From: Paragonimus westermani
Taxonomy: Eukaryota > Platyhelminthes > Trematoda > Plagiorchiida > Troglotrematidae
Reading direction: 5' to 3'
Assembly (NCBI GenBank): GCA_008508345.1
Contig: QNGE01003734.1
Coordinates: forward strand, 1-64,000
DNA length: 64,000 nucleotides
Of the stretch, positions 51,101 through 63,107 are shown piece after piece. The number at the start of each line of letters is the position of its first letter. The first letter of the stretch is position 1. The translations under genes and the position numbers were made by a program. Below the pieces are notes generated by a model, which ran no database searches, was not told where the DNA came from, and saw nothing but the letters and a program-made list of their open reading frames with translations.

Positions 51101-54100
51101 TAGTATGGCTTTTCATTACTGAGGTGGTCATGCAAATAGAACATAGACAAAGAGGTAATGGAACCATAAAAAAATCTTGCTAAAGACAGCAGTTTTGAAG
51201 ACAGTTTGTCATTGGAAGACACAATGTCGATCACGTGACAGAGATCTAATTCTACATAAAGAGTTCGACTGCGTGTAGAACTATTTTTTGTAGTTGTAAA
51301 CTGGCACCTAACTTTCCTGAATTTTAAGGAACCGGTTATCAAATCAAAATACTATTTTGTTGTTTATAATGCTGAACTCTACTTAATTTTGGGCGTTTAC
51401 CCGCTCTGGGGATGATTTGAAAAATACGTATGTCGTGATTTTGCAAAAGATTCATCATGAATACTTTTTGGTCGATAGTTTACCTCTGAGTTTTGTTTGT
51501 CATCGGACAGTACGAATTGGCACAATTTGAACGATCGTCATAATCACAAGTTCCTGTCACGGACTTTCATTTTGAAGACGAACAAAAAGTTATGGTAGCG
51601 TTGTCCCGTTAAGTCATTGTTTGACCGTAGCCATTTTGAAACGATATTCCATTATGATTTTGTGGTTAGGAACGAATAAATACGCGGTCAGCACCTATCC
51701 AGTTATTTCTTACAGGATTATCAGTCTTGTCTCGTCAGTATTTCCACATACTCGCAGACGGAGTAAACAATAATTGTGTACTTAAATATTGCTAGGTGAC
51801 TTTGATAGAAACCATTAGTCAGAAACAGTAGTCAGACAGTTTATCACCAGTGTAGTCTGCATGTGATTAAACGACAGCATTGGTGTTTGTTGCCTAACAC
51901 TGTGTCAATCTGCGTAAAACATCCTGCTTTTATTAAAGAAATATGTTAATCCACTTGGATGTAATCACTTGATACGGTGCTGTTTGGATCATAGTACTTC
52001 ATGTTTAACAAACTTGTTATCATTTTCAATTTGACTCTTGTCATTAGGATAAAAATTATCAATAAATACCTTGGCAAGGATACAGCTTGAAAAATTCCAT
52101 ATCGTGTTACGATCCTGCAGTGTATACGAGTCAACTCCCATTAACATTTCATGTATCGTTTTAACAACATACAGAACTGTATTAGGTAACAAATTACAAT
52201 TTTACGACTTTTTCTTTAAACTACTGAACCACATCAGTTGCATCGTGAAATTCCAGATCATAGATTACTTCCAAAATTAGTTATTGCTCTTGAAGATTCC
52301 TACCGGGACAACCATCCAAGTGAATGATATCGGTTGTGTTGATAGGTGCGGCTAGATCGGATCGACTCAATCGGATTAGACTGACCTACACCAATCGAAC
52401 GTTTTGATCCTAGTTTTAAAAGACAGATTCATATATAGTACTTGCGAAAAAACACCCAGTAACGCACGGATAACATAATCTGCTAACGTGAATAATAGTT
52501 TGCCTCAAGTATGATATACGCATGATCTTTAAGGTTCTAAACAATCCACACAAAATCGATAAAACGCGGAGGCTAAAGTCCTCGTGTCTATCGTGATTGG
52601 TTAGATAAATTTTATAAATACATAATGTTGGAATCCTGAAGTTCGCATATTATTAACTGACATCAACTGGATTTATATGAATACTGAATTTAGGTGTCAG
52701 ACTTATGATTTAAATGCACACCCCACATCAACATTAATGACTCATAAATAGGGCGAGCCATTCATGTTCAGGTTTTATCGTGACCATCTACAATGATTAT
52801 AGCCTATTCAGTGTACTGCTAAGTTCGTCAAACAAATATATATCCTCTGACAAAGAAATACTGAAATTAACTGTGTTACGTAGCTTCTATTCTTTCAATG
52901 TTGTTGTTGTTGTTGATCCGAATAATGTAACTGGTGCGACAGTATCGTACGGTTGATGAGTAGACTGAAATTATTCACAGCTTTCAGGAGTAAACTCTTT
53001 TCTATGTAATGGCATAAATTTTCGTATTGATATGTTCGCCGAGCTTGGCATAAATTGTTTGGAATAGTTTACAAACGGCTGCATGATAGAAGGCTTACGA
53101 ACACAAAGGAAACAACTGTTCTCTAACCCCTTTTTTGAAGGTTGTTCACAAATTAATTAAGAACTCTGTTTGCCTGCTCGCTTGTGGTACAGAACATCAT
53201 AATATTAAAGTAGACACAATAAACAAACCGTGCAGCTGTCGAGAGAAGAACGTATTGTTACTGAAGTGTAAACAAATTTCCGGTTAGCTAATTCTTACAC
53301 TTCGCATTTAATCAGCATGGTAATGCTTTGAAAAACAGCCACAATTCTAGCATAGTTGACGACTCGAAGAAACAATCAATCTGACCGTTGTTTAAAAGAG
53401 GTCGTGTGTGAAAAATTCAAAGTTGTGAAGACAACAGCATTAGATTGTGGGAGAGGCTATGAGTTCAATAAAGTTTGACAATTCAGTCACACAGCATTTC
53501 AACCCTGCTGGTCAAAAAAACCCAACCGGAGAATAAAACTCGTTAAAATCATCTCAACAAAACATACGAAAATTTATTATTGTCAAACGTACTCGACTGG
53601 CATGTCCGTTATGAAGTGAGGTTTCATAAATTTGACTGATTGTTCAGTTGACATGTTGCAGTTCTACATGTTGTATTTTAAGATCCCGACGATCACATGC
53701 ATTATCTTGTTAATCCGACTGATCACCTGTGTCCGCTCTTCCCTCTGATCGTACTAGACACAGTCACTGCACATTTTGTGTTTACTGACGACAGTAACAT
53801 TTGGTCTTTGTCGATAAGGGGAGTGGCAAATCTCTTAGTTTGTGCGCCATGAATCGTCCTGTTAGGTAAACTGATTATTTTTGCCTAAGTTACTTGGTTT
53901 TTTCCGTGTAGTTTTTCTGGATGAAAAGAAGATTCTTGATACGCATGTCAGTGTCTGATACTCGTGTGTAAGTCTCTTGGTTCTGACAAGAGATCCACGA
54001 AATATTCAAACATTTCTGTTCCACAAACTTGTAGATTAGACTAGAAAACATTGTAACGATTAATTCTTTCCAGTTCCAATTCTTCGGGCAATACTCTGTT

Positions 54101-55377
54101 GCATTCCAACTGGTGAAAGATCGAAGAGGGTGGACATAGATTTCAATACGTAATGAGGAACAAAAATTCGAACAAAGAAAACGCAGACATGTGTTTTGTT
54201 GACATCTGACACACATTCAAACTGTTTTGAATTTGACGGTTGTCACTACGCTCACCTCGTTAATTCCACATGTGTTGACTGACCTGTTGTTCGACTAAAT
54301 AATTGATACTGATGAGCAAAACTCGTTGTTGTGAATGTATTCTGGTTTGTATACCTCATGGGGTTGTGAATAACCGTTCGTATATTTCTCAATTTGTTGC
54401 TTCCTACTCGGTAACAACACACTTGTAAGCAAAAAAAACCGGCTGACTGGTAGTCGACTACCAAATACCACTGATTACTGCTAAACACAACCTTGCTAAA
54501 TCCAGACAGAAGCTACTTCGGTGGCAATCTTGGAAATCAATAATTGAATGAAGACTGATGCACAAAGTTCGGATGCATTCACGAGCTAAATCTTACAGAG
54601 TCCATTGGGATAACATACTAAAATTGATGTGCAATTGATTAGAAAGAGTGGGTGCAAAGTTAATCCGTCTGACAAAGTTCAAACCTTCAAACGTTTCAAA
54701 ACATGAACTGATATCTAGTAGTCATCTATAACTGTATATAGAGAGAAAGTGTGTAACCCTCCCTGACCATGTAAAATAGCAATCATTTTGTTCGTCTTAG
54801 TGCTTTCATACTCTAGTTTAACTATATACAGATTGAACTAATGGCTGATGAAAAATATAGCTCCATTAATTTTCTGAGACATACTGTGTGACTATCGTGG
54901 ATGGTTCCAATTTACCTGAAGCTGATGGCTTGCGCTGAAAACTGCTAAGGGAACTGGGAACTTTTTTGATGCAATTGGTTCATGTTCCCTACTCCCGGAA
55001 TGCAGGCAGCACAGACTGATGACTTGAAACGCAGTGTGCCTACACAGATCATCATTCAAGGTCGTGAGTGTCATGTTGTGAATAGTTTTCAAAAGGCTTC
55101 AGGTTTATCAAATTAGAGCCTCACCTAGTAAGTTAAATGTGGTCAGTTTTAATCTCTTCCGGAAACAGTGAGAAGAGACACGGACCAAAACGTCCGTGTA
55201 GGTTTTTAGATTTCAAAACTGTTGTTGTAGAACCTTTATTCAGTTTAAATTAGACATAGGTCACAAATCCATGGCAGGTTTTCACATGTGTTAAACACAA
55301 CGAATAGACTATGTTTAAAAAAAGCTATGGTACCCCGACTGTACTTGTTAATCTTGAGTACCTCGAAACTGACTTAC
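48151..55377. other. Gene B intron, AT-rich, no recognised gene
   Basis: About 7.2 kb with only short frames and no domain, RNA gene or recognised transposon. A short (TTG)5 run occurs at 52901-52915. On the minus strand this is the first half of the proposed gene B intron. Confidence 0.45.
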
Positions 55378-55676
55378 CCCCACATTTCTGCGCCACATTC
55401 GTTTCGTACACAAGTGGCAAAGCTCAGTGTTGATGGCGAGTTTTTTTCCAGTTCACCTCGTAAACAGCAACTATCCAAAGTTCGAACAATTTTCCCCTTG
55501 TTTGCGCTGAAGTTCTGCCACAACTGTTTGATTCGACTAGCACAGTCTTCGTATTGATCCCCGCATTTTTTCACACAAGCATCAAACTCGCTTTTAGGTA
55601 ATCGGTCCTTACAGTCCACCGACTGAAAAATTATAAGGATAGCCAACAAGTATGGAGATGTGACTGACCAACGCAT
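55378..55676 (-). CDS. First exon of gene B, 8-Cys secreted protein
   Basis: ATG at 55676 (CTGTAATGCGTTGG). 99 full codons plus two bases of a Gly codon, then a GTAAGT donor at 55377. The N terminus is a signal peptide (hydrophobic core YLLAILIIF, probable cut near residue 22). Seven cysteines stand in the same pattern as gene A: block CVKKCGDQYEDC, a C-C pair, then LSFATCVRNECGAEMWG. Between them KQLWQNFSANKGKIV corresponds to SHLWRKFSENKDQIM of gene A. With exon a the product would be 137 residues with eight cysteines. The two first exons agree strongly around cysteines and at the splice site and differ in the signal peptide, as expected for functional paralogues under selection. Function unknown. 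Confidence 0.85.
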
Positions 55677-57549
55677 TACAGGGCGTACCGATTAATGAAA
55701 TGTTTCGTATCTTTGCTAATCTACGATCGAATCCCGTTTAACAGCTAACGCTAATTGGAGGACTTGGCTTGATACTAACATATGACGGTTTATCAAGGTC
55801 CGGAATGATTTACATCAGTCATATAGAACGTTTACGCGAGACAACTAGCATGATGTAATCACCAGCGTGTTTATATCTTACACATGAACAGTCTGGTCAG
55901 AGATTATTAACGTTTGGAAGTCATTTAATAGGCTGGAGAAGTCGTGTTAGTGGTACGTGATCTGAAGTGTAACTAAAAATGCTGCCATGCTTAGTGCTGA
56001 TTGTAAACATATCTCTGGTTGCATGGACGCGGTCCAAATTACGACCGGATTGCACTAATAATGACCTTGGAGAATTTCAAATGATGATACTTTGTAGAGA
56101 CCCACTAACTGAGTTAAGCGTAAAACTAACAATCGCTCCTACTGTTGATCACAAGCTTCTATGGTTAACTCAATAGTCCCTACACATGTAATGTTTTGAT
56201 AGTGGTACGGGCAACAGCATAATCCTTAACACAATGACCACTTGTTCATAATTCGATGCAATTACTCTGTCTAATTGATATGGATAGAGGTCATCGTGTG
56301 GTGATTAAATTGTATCATATTCGGTATACAGGCGCAAGACGGGCATCTTAACATTCGGTTTACACACAGTCATCTGAAGTTCCTTTATGGGAACTAACAC
56401 ATGTACACAAGCAGTATTAAGTGGATCCAACCCGTGCGCTGAGGCGTCTACAAAGTGAAAGGCAAGAGGCGGGGACGCAAGCAGTTGGACCGATGCATGG
56501 TCACCTGCTCCCGAAATCAGTGACATTAACCGTAAACCAATTCAGTTCACACAGTGCAGACGAAGTTCACAGAAAATATCAATAAACTCCATTGTATGGA
56601 ATACTTGCATTGAATTTAGAGTGACTTACTATCGGCAACGTTCGACTAGGTAATCACTATTGAAGGAGTTTTAGGAACAGTACTGAACTAGATGAGTTGA
56701 ACACACTTGGTGCATTTCGTTCATTGGAAAGTGGGCCCCAACTCCCCTGTCTCACTCTAAAATTCATATAACGCTCCCCATTTTTCGTAACACTGAATTA
56801 TTGCAATGATTTTTGATGGTCACCCGCAAATCGTCACCCCACGATCGGTTTTGTTCGTGCTCGGACTCAACAGGTCATCCGAATGCGGAGTCGAACCACA
56901 GACCGTCTGCTTCGAGAGCAAATTTCGGGAGCACATTGTCACCACGTCGTTCTCACACACACGGTTGGCGGCATCCGATTCGGATTAGCCTGTCACAGTG
57001 ACCGAAGCCAAAGGACGCCTGCGCTTATATATCACTGCAACTGGCTTGCGCTGCACCAATTGCAGTTCCACCAACACACCACATATCCAGTGTAAACCCG
57101 AAGGAATAAGACCGGGAGGTGTGCCAGTGGGGCCTTTCTGTCCAGCCGGCCAATGCTGGTTAGCCACTTGATTGGCTAATAAGGAAAGGAAACTCTTATC
57201 TCTCGGAAACTAAACAGAGAGGCTGCAATGACGAGATCTACACTGAGAAGAAAGATTTTTGAAGTGTAATACAAGAAGCGTTGCAGTATAGGGGTGCAGG
57301 TTAGTGCATCCCAGAGAAGATAAGGATGAAAAGCAAAGTTCTCATTGGACTATGAAAAGCCAGGCAGACAATTCATCATACATTACATCAACAAAGCCGG
57401 AGAAAAGAATGGGTAGAAGACCACAGACACTCAGGTTTCTGAAAAGAAGAGCGGATTAATTGTCAATGACCACGATGTTGGCCGATGCAGTCTCACACAC
57501 AGTGATGTTACGACAAGCACGCTGCGTAAGATATTTCACTACAGTGAAA
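55677..57549. other. Upstream of gene B, no recognised gene
   Basis: Three overlapping plus-strand frames at 56806-57095 read in places like degraded transposon protein, but no domain can be named. The minus-strand sequence near 55870-55875 has a TATAAA, 190 bases before the gene B start. Nothing else is supportable. Confidence 0.35.
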
Positions 57550-58879
57550 ATGGAAGACTTGGATTTAGCGGTATAGACAACAGTGAGACTAACTGGGCTT
57601 AACAGACCAAGGGTTATACAAAGTGGTTTTAATTATTCATGAGGTACCAATTGAGAACGGACAGCAGGTAGCTTGGCCCTTCAATGTCGAGCACGGTGGT
57701 AGGCGCAGTGACCTACTATACCGTAGGAAGGAGTGAACTGAAAAATCCGAAGTTTTTAAGAATGCCCACATTAGTGCAAGGAAAGTGACTTGGTTTGGTA
57801 GATAACGAAACTGGTTTCGATGCAATCCTGAGAACTATCCAAGTCAACTAGCAAAAAAGAACACAACATAACAAAGGACGCAGTGCACAGGAAGGTCGAA
57901 TTAACTAAATTTAGATCTCATGAAGCAGAACACTTATATCCATTCAGTTATAGAGACTCTAGGAATAGGCAGACGCATCGTTACTGGGTATTCGAAACAG
58001 CCGGACGTCTGTTCAGCTGTCGGCACGAATGAGACTACACAGTGTTAGAATGTGTTAGCAGAGAGAGGTTTACGGTTGGATCCATCGAAACTAATCCATC
58101 TTTGTGTAGCAGAACCCACAAAACATACTGTGTTAACCCTACGATTATAGGAGGGAGGATGGAAATCAGAGCAACCGCATCCTTATTTTTCACAAAATCG
58201 CTTCAGGTAAACGGTTCATTTCAGTTAAACCGAAGGAATGACTTGCTGATCTTAGTGTCGCTGTGGATTAATGTTAGCAATCGGTCGGAAACTCGCGAGT
58301 TGTTCTGCCAGTTGCTCCTAGCTTACGAAATATATCCTGTGCTCTACGTAACCAATATTGATGGTTTAGTGCAGTCGGACCACGCTAAATTGACTGGGTT
58401 AGCAGCTTTTCTCGACAGACGTGAGGGAACGTTACCTAGGTTTGGAAAGCAACACGTAGTAAACGAGTTTGTCTTCGGTGTTTTATCTTCGGTCTAAATA
58501 AAGCACACTCCTGTAGGGTCGTCGAGCCTGACGAACAGTGCGTCACTTCGGTAAGTGGCAGTATGCAGTAATATCAAGTTCCTGACAAGTTCATGGACAG
58601 CTGTCTAATACCTCGTCAGTTAAGCACCGTTATAAAATGGCAAGATAAAGAGTGAAAAAAGGAGATTTAACCAGAACTAGAATTGCAAACATCCACCGAA
58701 AAATGAGGTAAAAAAAGTAGACATTTGCAACAGGCAAAGAATAATCGCTGGTGGGTTCCAGCGTGAACTGTTTGAGAGATCCTGCCGGGGTAGTCGATCC
58801 CGTGAATCATTTGGTGGATTCCGTATGAGACAGTGGGACTGGTGGGTAACAGAGTCAAAATGTGGAATTTCCGAGCTCC
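57550..58879. repeat. Exact tandem duplication, copy 1
   Basis: These 1330 bases recur at 58881-60210 at a constant offset of 1331, and I found no difference between the copies in the stretches compared, including the whole 151-codon frame. The copies meet at a single N (58880). The right end falls at the start of a tRNA-like SINE head, which the second copy enters and the first does not. Confidence 0.95.
58042..58497 (+). CDS. Hypothetical 151-codon frame, copy 1
   Basis: An open frame with first codon GTG; the first ATG is residue 40 (58159). I recognise no domain. The translation has a mixed, protein-like composition (IRATASLFFTKSLQVNGSF, LLLAYEIYPVLYVTNIDGLV, TLPRFGKQHVVNEFVFGVL) and the stop overlaps an AATAAA. 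An AG precedes the ATG, so it might be a last exon. Equally it may be chance or a decayed repeat. An identical copy lies at 59373-59828, in the duplicated block. Confidence 0.25.
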   Translation: MLECVSRERFTVGSIETNPSLCSRTHKTYCVNPTIIGGRMEIRATASLFFTKSLQVNGSFQLNRRNDLLILVSLWINVSNRSETRELFCQLLLAYEIYPVLYVTNIDGLVQSDHAKLTGLAAFLDRREGTLPRFGKQHVVNEFVFGVLSSV

Positions 58880-58880
58880 N
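58880..58880. other. Single unresolved base at duplication junction
   Basis: An N between two identical 1330-base blocks. A one-base gap placed at such a junction is typical of two overlapping contig ends joined without merging. Confidence 0.7.
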
Positions 58881-60210
58881 ATGGAAGACTTGGATTTAGC
58901 GGTATAGACAACAGTGAGACTAACTGGGCTTAACAGACCAAGGGTTATACAAAGTGGTTTTAATTATTCATGAGGTACCAATTGAGAACGGACAGCAGGT
59001 AGCTTGGCCCTTCAATGTCGAGCACGGTGGTAGGCGCAGTGACCTACTATACCGTAGGAAGGAGTGAACTGAAAAATCCGAAGTTTTTAAGAATGCCCAC
59101 ATTAGTGCAAGGAAAGTGACTTGGTTTGGTAGATAACGAAACTGGTTTCGATGCAATCCTGAGAACTATCCAAGTCAACTAGCAAAAAAGAACACAACAT
59201 AACAAAGGACGCAGTGCACAGGAAGGTCGAATTAACTAAATTTAGATCTCATGAAGCAGAACACTTATATCCATTCAGTTATAGAGACTCTAGGAATAGG
59301 CAGACGCATCGTTACTGGGTATTCGAAACAGCCGGACGTCTGTTCAGCTGTCGGCACGAATGAGACTACACAGTGTTAGAATGTGTTAGCAGAGAGAGGT
59401 TTACGGTTGGATCCATCGAAACTAATCCATCTTTGTGTAGCAGAACCCACAAAACATACTGTGTTAACCCTACGATTATAGGAGGGAGGATGGAAATCAG
59501 AGCAACCGCATCCTTATTTTTCACAAAATCGCTTCAGGTAAACGGTTCATTTCAGTTAAACCGAAGGAATGACTTGCTGATCTTAGTGTCGCTGTGGATT
59601 AATGTTAGCAATCGGTCGGAAACTCGCGAGTTGTTCTGCCAGTTGCTCCTAGCTTACGAAATATATCCTGTGCTCTACGTAACCAATATTGATGGTTTAG
59701 TGCAGTCGGACCACGCTAAATTGACTGGGTTAGCAGCTTTTCTCGACAGACGTGAGGGAACGTTACCTAGGTTTGGAAAGCAACACGTAGTAAACGAGTT
59801 TGTCTTCGGTGTTTTATCTTCGGTCTAAATAAAGCACACTCCTGTAGGGTCGTCGAGCCTGACGAACAGTGCGTCACTTCGGTAAGTGGCAGTATGCAGT
59901 AATATCAAGTTCCTGACAAGTTCATGGACAGCTGTCTAATACCTCGTCAGTTAAGCACCGTTATAAAATGGCAAGATAAAGAGTGAAAAAAGGAGATTTA
60001 ACCAGAACTAGAATTGCAAACATCCACCGAAAAATGAGGTAAAAAAAGTAGACATTTGCAACAGGCAAAGAATAATCGCTGGTGGGTTCCAGCGTGAACT
60101 GTTTGAGAGATCCTGCCGGGGTAGTCGATCCCGTGAATCATTTGGTGGATTCCGTATGAGACAGTGGGACTGGTGGGTAACAGAGTCAAAATGTGGAATT
60201 TCCGAGCTCC
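58881..60210. repeat. Exact tandem duplication, copy 2
   Basis: Second copy of 57550-58879, beginning ATGGAAGACTTGG right after the N. It continues without a break into unique sequence through a tRNA-like element at 60211, so this copy is the one anchored on the right, while copy 1 is anchored on the left. Confidence 0.95.
59373..59828 (+). CDS. Hypothetical 151-codon frame, copy 2
   Basis: Identical to the frame at 58042-58497, with the same stop overlapping an AATAAA. If the duplication is an assembly artefact, the two are one locus. Confidence 0.22.
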   Translation: MLECVSRERFTVGSIETNPSLCSRTHKTYCVNPTIIGGRMEIRATASLFFTKSLQVNGSFQLNRRNDLLILVSLWINVSNRSETRELFCQLLLAYEIYPVLYVTNIDGLVQSDHAKLTGLAAFLDRREGTLPRFGKQHVVNEFVFGVLSSV

Positions 60211-60320
60211 TGGTGTGACTTTGTAGTTCAAAAGGTAGAGCGCTTGCCGCGTTGAGACATGCTGTGTCTGTCGCTGGTTTGAATTCAGCCGAAGCCCTGA
60301 CTTTTCACAGGTGGGTCTCA
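60211..60320 (+). repeat. tRNA-like SINE head, second type
   Basis: Box A TAGTTCAAAAGG (60224-60235) fits the RNA polymerase III consensus TRGYNNARNNGG exactly; box B GGTTTGAATTC (60276-60286) is close to GGTTCGANTCC. The sequence between lacks a paired anticodon stem, and a non-tRNA tail follows. It is therefore a tRNA-derived repeat, not a tRNA gene, and differs from the SINE at 32.5 kb. Confidence 0.6.
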
Positions 60321-61117
60321 TCTAAAATCACCGATTCTGTTTCAAAATAAGTGCCAGTCAAGCCACACCGCAAGCCTTGACTTATATCATCAATTACGTG
60401 GACACCCTTGAATTCTAGATCAAGGAAAATTGATACCAGTGAAACCATCTGAGGTGGGTTTGTAGATAATTGCTGTTAGCTATAAATGGTAAAAAAATGG
60501 ATGAGGTACTTAAATGATACTAAGCACAGTATTACTGCCGGACTATCTAGCAAACCGTATGCTACAAAAACTCTATCAGTTAAATTAGTGTCGTGTCCGC
60601 TGTAGTATGGAAAGGCTCACAGGAACTGACTGCTATTCATGAGGCAGGCTCATGTCATTTGGCAAATGACCATCTAGCGATGGGCAAAACTGAGATTTCG
60701 ACAGCGCAAGTTAATGGTAGGTTCTCAAACAGATTATCAAAGTGTAAGTAAACTTCACGATTACCTAATAACGAAGAACTATTCAACAATAAATCGAAAT
60801 ACTTGAAGTGGCTTTTGGTTTCTAATCAAGACTTATCTTAACGTACATGTGTTGTTGATGCTCACCGATGGAAGCGTTTTTTTAATGGAAGTGGAGAGCA
60901 ACTGATCAAACGGTTACAAACAGCCGTGGTTGTATTTGCTCTAGTGTTCGGTTATGAACCTAAGAAATTCAGCTGCTGTTTGCAGGTACCACTTACCGTG
61001 CACCTAAACTGAATTTAAGTCACCTAACAGTTAGCTGTGTCAGGGACGAAAAATGTGGCCAACGTGGTATGAAGCACTGCTGAGATCATTTCATTATGTT
61101 ATGAGAAGACTGAACAG
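60321..61117. other. No recognised gene
   Basis: Short frames only. The right end leads into the exon-like stretch at 61118. Confidence 0.35.
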
Positions 61118-61365
61118 GGGTGGTTCCGAGTAGCAGTTCCAGTAAGCAACATAAATGCCCTTTGGCAGCTGGTCCCCATAAAAGGATGGGAGTATCACTT
61201 GGTGGCCCAGATATTTGGAAAATCACCCCTTCGTTCACACTTCGCAACAAAGAAAACCGTTTAGGGCTTTTAAAAGGAAATGAAAATAAATGGATACCTG
61301 AAGATAGCTTGTACGACGACGATCGTCGTATTACATTGGAAGTTATGCAGGAAACCATACAGTTG
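61118..61365 (+). CDS. Exon-like stretch of unidentified gene
   Basis: After a possible acceptor (GACTGAACAG) 82 codons read open: a Ser-rich start, then GVSLGGPDIWKITPSFTLRN, KENRLGLLKGNENKWIPEDS and a charged LYDDDRRITLEVMQETIQ. It ends TTG before GTTAGT, a possible donor in phase 0; if not spliced there, a stop follows two codons on. Composition strongly suggests real protein. I do not recognise the family. The opposite strand also has a 90-codon frame, which looks less protein-like. Confidence 0.4.
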
Positions 61366-61779
61366 GTTAGTTAACTGAGGAAAGGGACATTTAACTGTGG
61401 ATTCCGATTGTTCAACTGCATACCTAATGAAAAACCAGCTCGCAGATAGAATACCGAGAGCAAATTAGTACTTCCAGAAGAATTCTCTAGCCACCATCTC
61501 CCTGATCACGTATATATTTCGGAGTGATATTATCCCACCAGAAATCGTTTTTAAGTGTCACCGCCGGGTGTTGTTAAAACCCGACATCTACAAAGATGTC
61601 GTACACAAGTTTGTTGTACTACCCTGTCGGCCCCCTTGTTCTGATAAGCATTCCATCTGTAGTAGTTCACGGTCAGTGAGCATAAACAAAACACTATGGT
61701 ATGTCACTTTTGAGATGAATAATCTGAGGATATGAAGAGAATGGAGAACAGGTGACTCACTGAACAACTCGCACAATTA

Positions 61780-61890
61780 AATGAACTCGTGAATTCTAAC
61801 AAGAGTGAAACTCGAGCCTAGTGCTTTCTCATGAAGTGAGTTAACCGAAAAGCTTATCCGATTGCGAAGGTTGCGATGACCTATGAATGT
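61780..61890 (+). repeat. SINE body fragment
   Basis: Contains AACAAGAGTGAAACTCGAGC and CTAGTGCTTTCTCATGAAGTG, matching the SINE body (AACGAGAGCGCAACTCGAG, CTAGTGCTT). The head is missing. The part after CTCATGAAGTG recurs in the copy at 62.3 kb. A 70-codon frame of protein-like composition starts just after it, at ATG 61887, but has no supported splice sites. Confidence 0.5.
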
Positions 61891-62149
61891 TCAGGTTTGG
61901 TGATCAATTAGAAGTGATCCATACCTCTGAAATTAACTTACCAATTTCTATGCCTCTCGAGGGGATCAATGAAGTTCGTGCCTTCAACCTAGCTGAAATG
62001 CTCCTGATCAGAGAGTTATTGATTGCGGTACACAGATCGTCTGTCTTTCGCTTTTCGGAAGCTTCGGTCTGCGTGAATGTCATTCACACAATTTTATGAT
62101 CGGTTGTCTTAATTTGATTGTTTAAACACCTCTATTGTTAAGTTGTTGG

Positions 62150-62320
62150 TCCTGTAAATACCAGTCTAGCCACACAAGCAGCGTAGCTGAAATGCGAAGT
62201 TCGGCCCGGACGAGGATGTGCACCACAGGTAATCACTAATGAGAACAAAACATGAGTCCACGGCTTCCTCATGAAGTGGATCATTTGAAAGCTTCGTCTG
62301 AATGTGAAGACTGAATATAA
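62150..62320 (+). repeat. Diverged SINE copy
   Basis: The end of the head AAGTTCGGCCCGGACGAGGA, then ATGTGCACCACAGGTAATCA, ACTAATGAGAACAAAACATG and the shared CTCATGAAGTGGATCA follow the SINE order in forward orientation. Strongly diverged from the 32.5 kb copy. The CTCATGAAGTG segment, shared with 61.8 kb, is not in the other copies and may define a subfamily. Confidence 0.5.
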
Positions 62321-62646
62321 GTCACTTTCAAGCTTAAAAAGACAACCGTTGCTACGTATTACCTTTTTCTTCTGTTCTCCTCGGTGGCATACATAAAGCA
62401 GTCGTTTTTTTCACAACGAAACGCGCGGCAACAAAAAAAGCGATTGTTTACGACGTATACAAAAGGAAAATTGCCATAAGCGGTCAACAGCACTCTCAGG
62501 TTTGCTGAATCCTACGTCGAAGCTGTGCGCGGGAATCTGAATTAGCTCCGGAATACTCAACGATGATATGTCACCAGACTCGGTTGTCGTCCGTCCATCT
62601 GAGGCCACAGTAAAAACGTAAAGCTGTCTTTCCTACTAACCCACAG

Positions 62647-62746
62647 AAACACGCTCACAAGTTGTCACCGTGCACGCATCCGGAAATAATGTTTCTGTAG
62701 TTGAGGCTCACAATTTTGCTGTTTCAGGTCCAGTTCGAAAATCTGT
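62647..62746 (+). CDS. Exon-like stretch of unidentified gene
   Basis: Flanked by a good acceptor (CTTTCCTACTAACCCACAG, with a branch-point-like CTAAC) and a consensus donor GTGAGT. 100 bases: two bases, 32 codons, two bases. The translation reads TRSQVVTVHASGNNVSVVEA then HNFAVSGPVRKS, which looks like an extracellular beta-type sequence with an N-x-S glycosylation site, but no family is clear. It is probably a true internal exon. Confidence 0.45.
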
Positions 62747-63107
62747 GTGAGTAGCTGAACGAGTTATGACCCAGGTAGTACACAATAGTAAGTTGGTTTG
62801 TGGCACACTGGTGGATATTTTACATCGGTTTCTAATCCCCGACAAGCCGACATTGTCGCGCAATATCGAAACATTACGAAACAACTGAACATCTAAAGGG
62901 AATGTGGAAAATTGGCTATCTCAGGTGTAACGAGTGCTGTGGCGCAGGCATCACAAAGAAAGCAAATTATGTTTCGACAATGAAAGGTTTGCTTTCTAAC
63001 GATTGCAAATACCAACTAGATTGCGTTCTAGACAATAACACTTTGACTTGAAAACAAATTTTATGAAAACTCCGGGTTGTTCTGTTAGAGGGCTCCAGCA
63101 ATGAGGT

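Noticed and set aside
58042..59828. Two tandem paralogous genes of 151 codons
   Set aside because: The copies are identical and meet at an N, so a duplicated contig end explains them better.
60221..60300. A tRNA gene, suggested by good boxes A and B
   Set aside because: No cloverleaf can be closed and a repeat-type tail follows; it fits a tRNA-derived SINE head.
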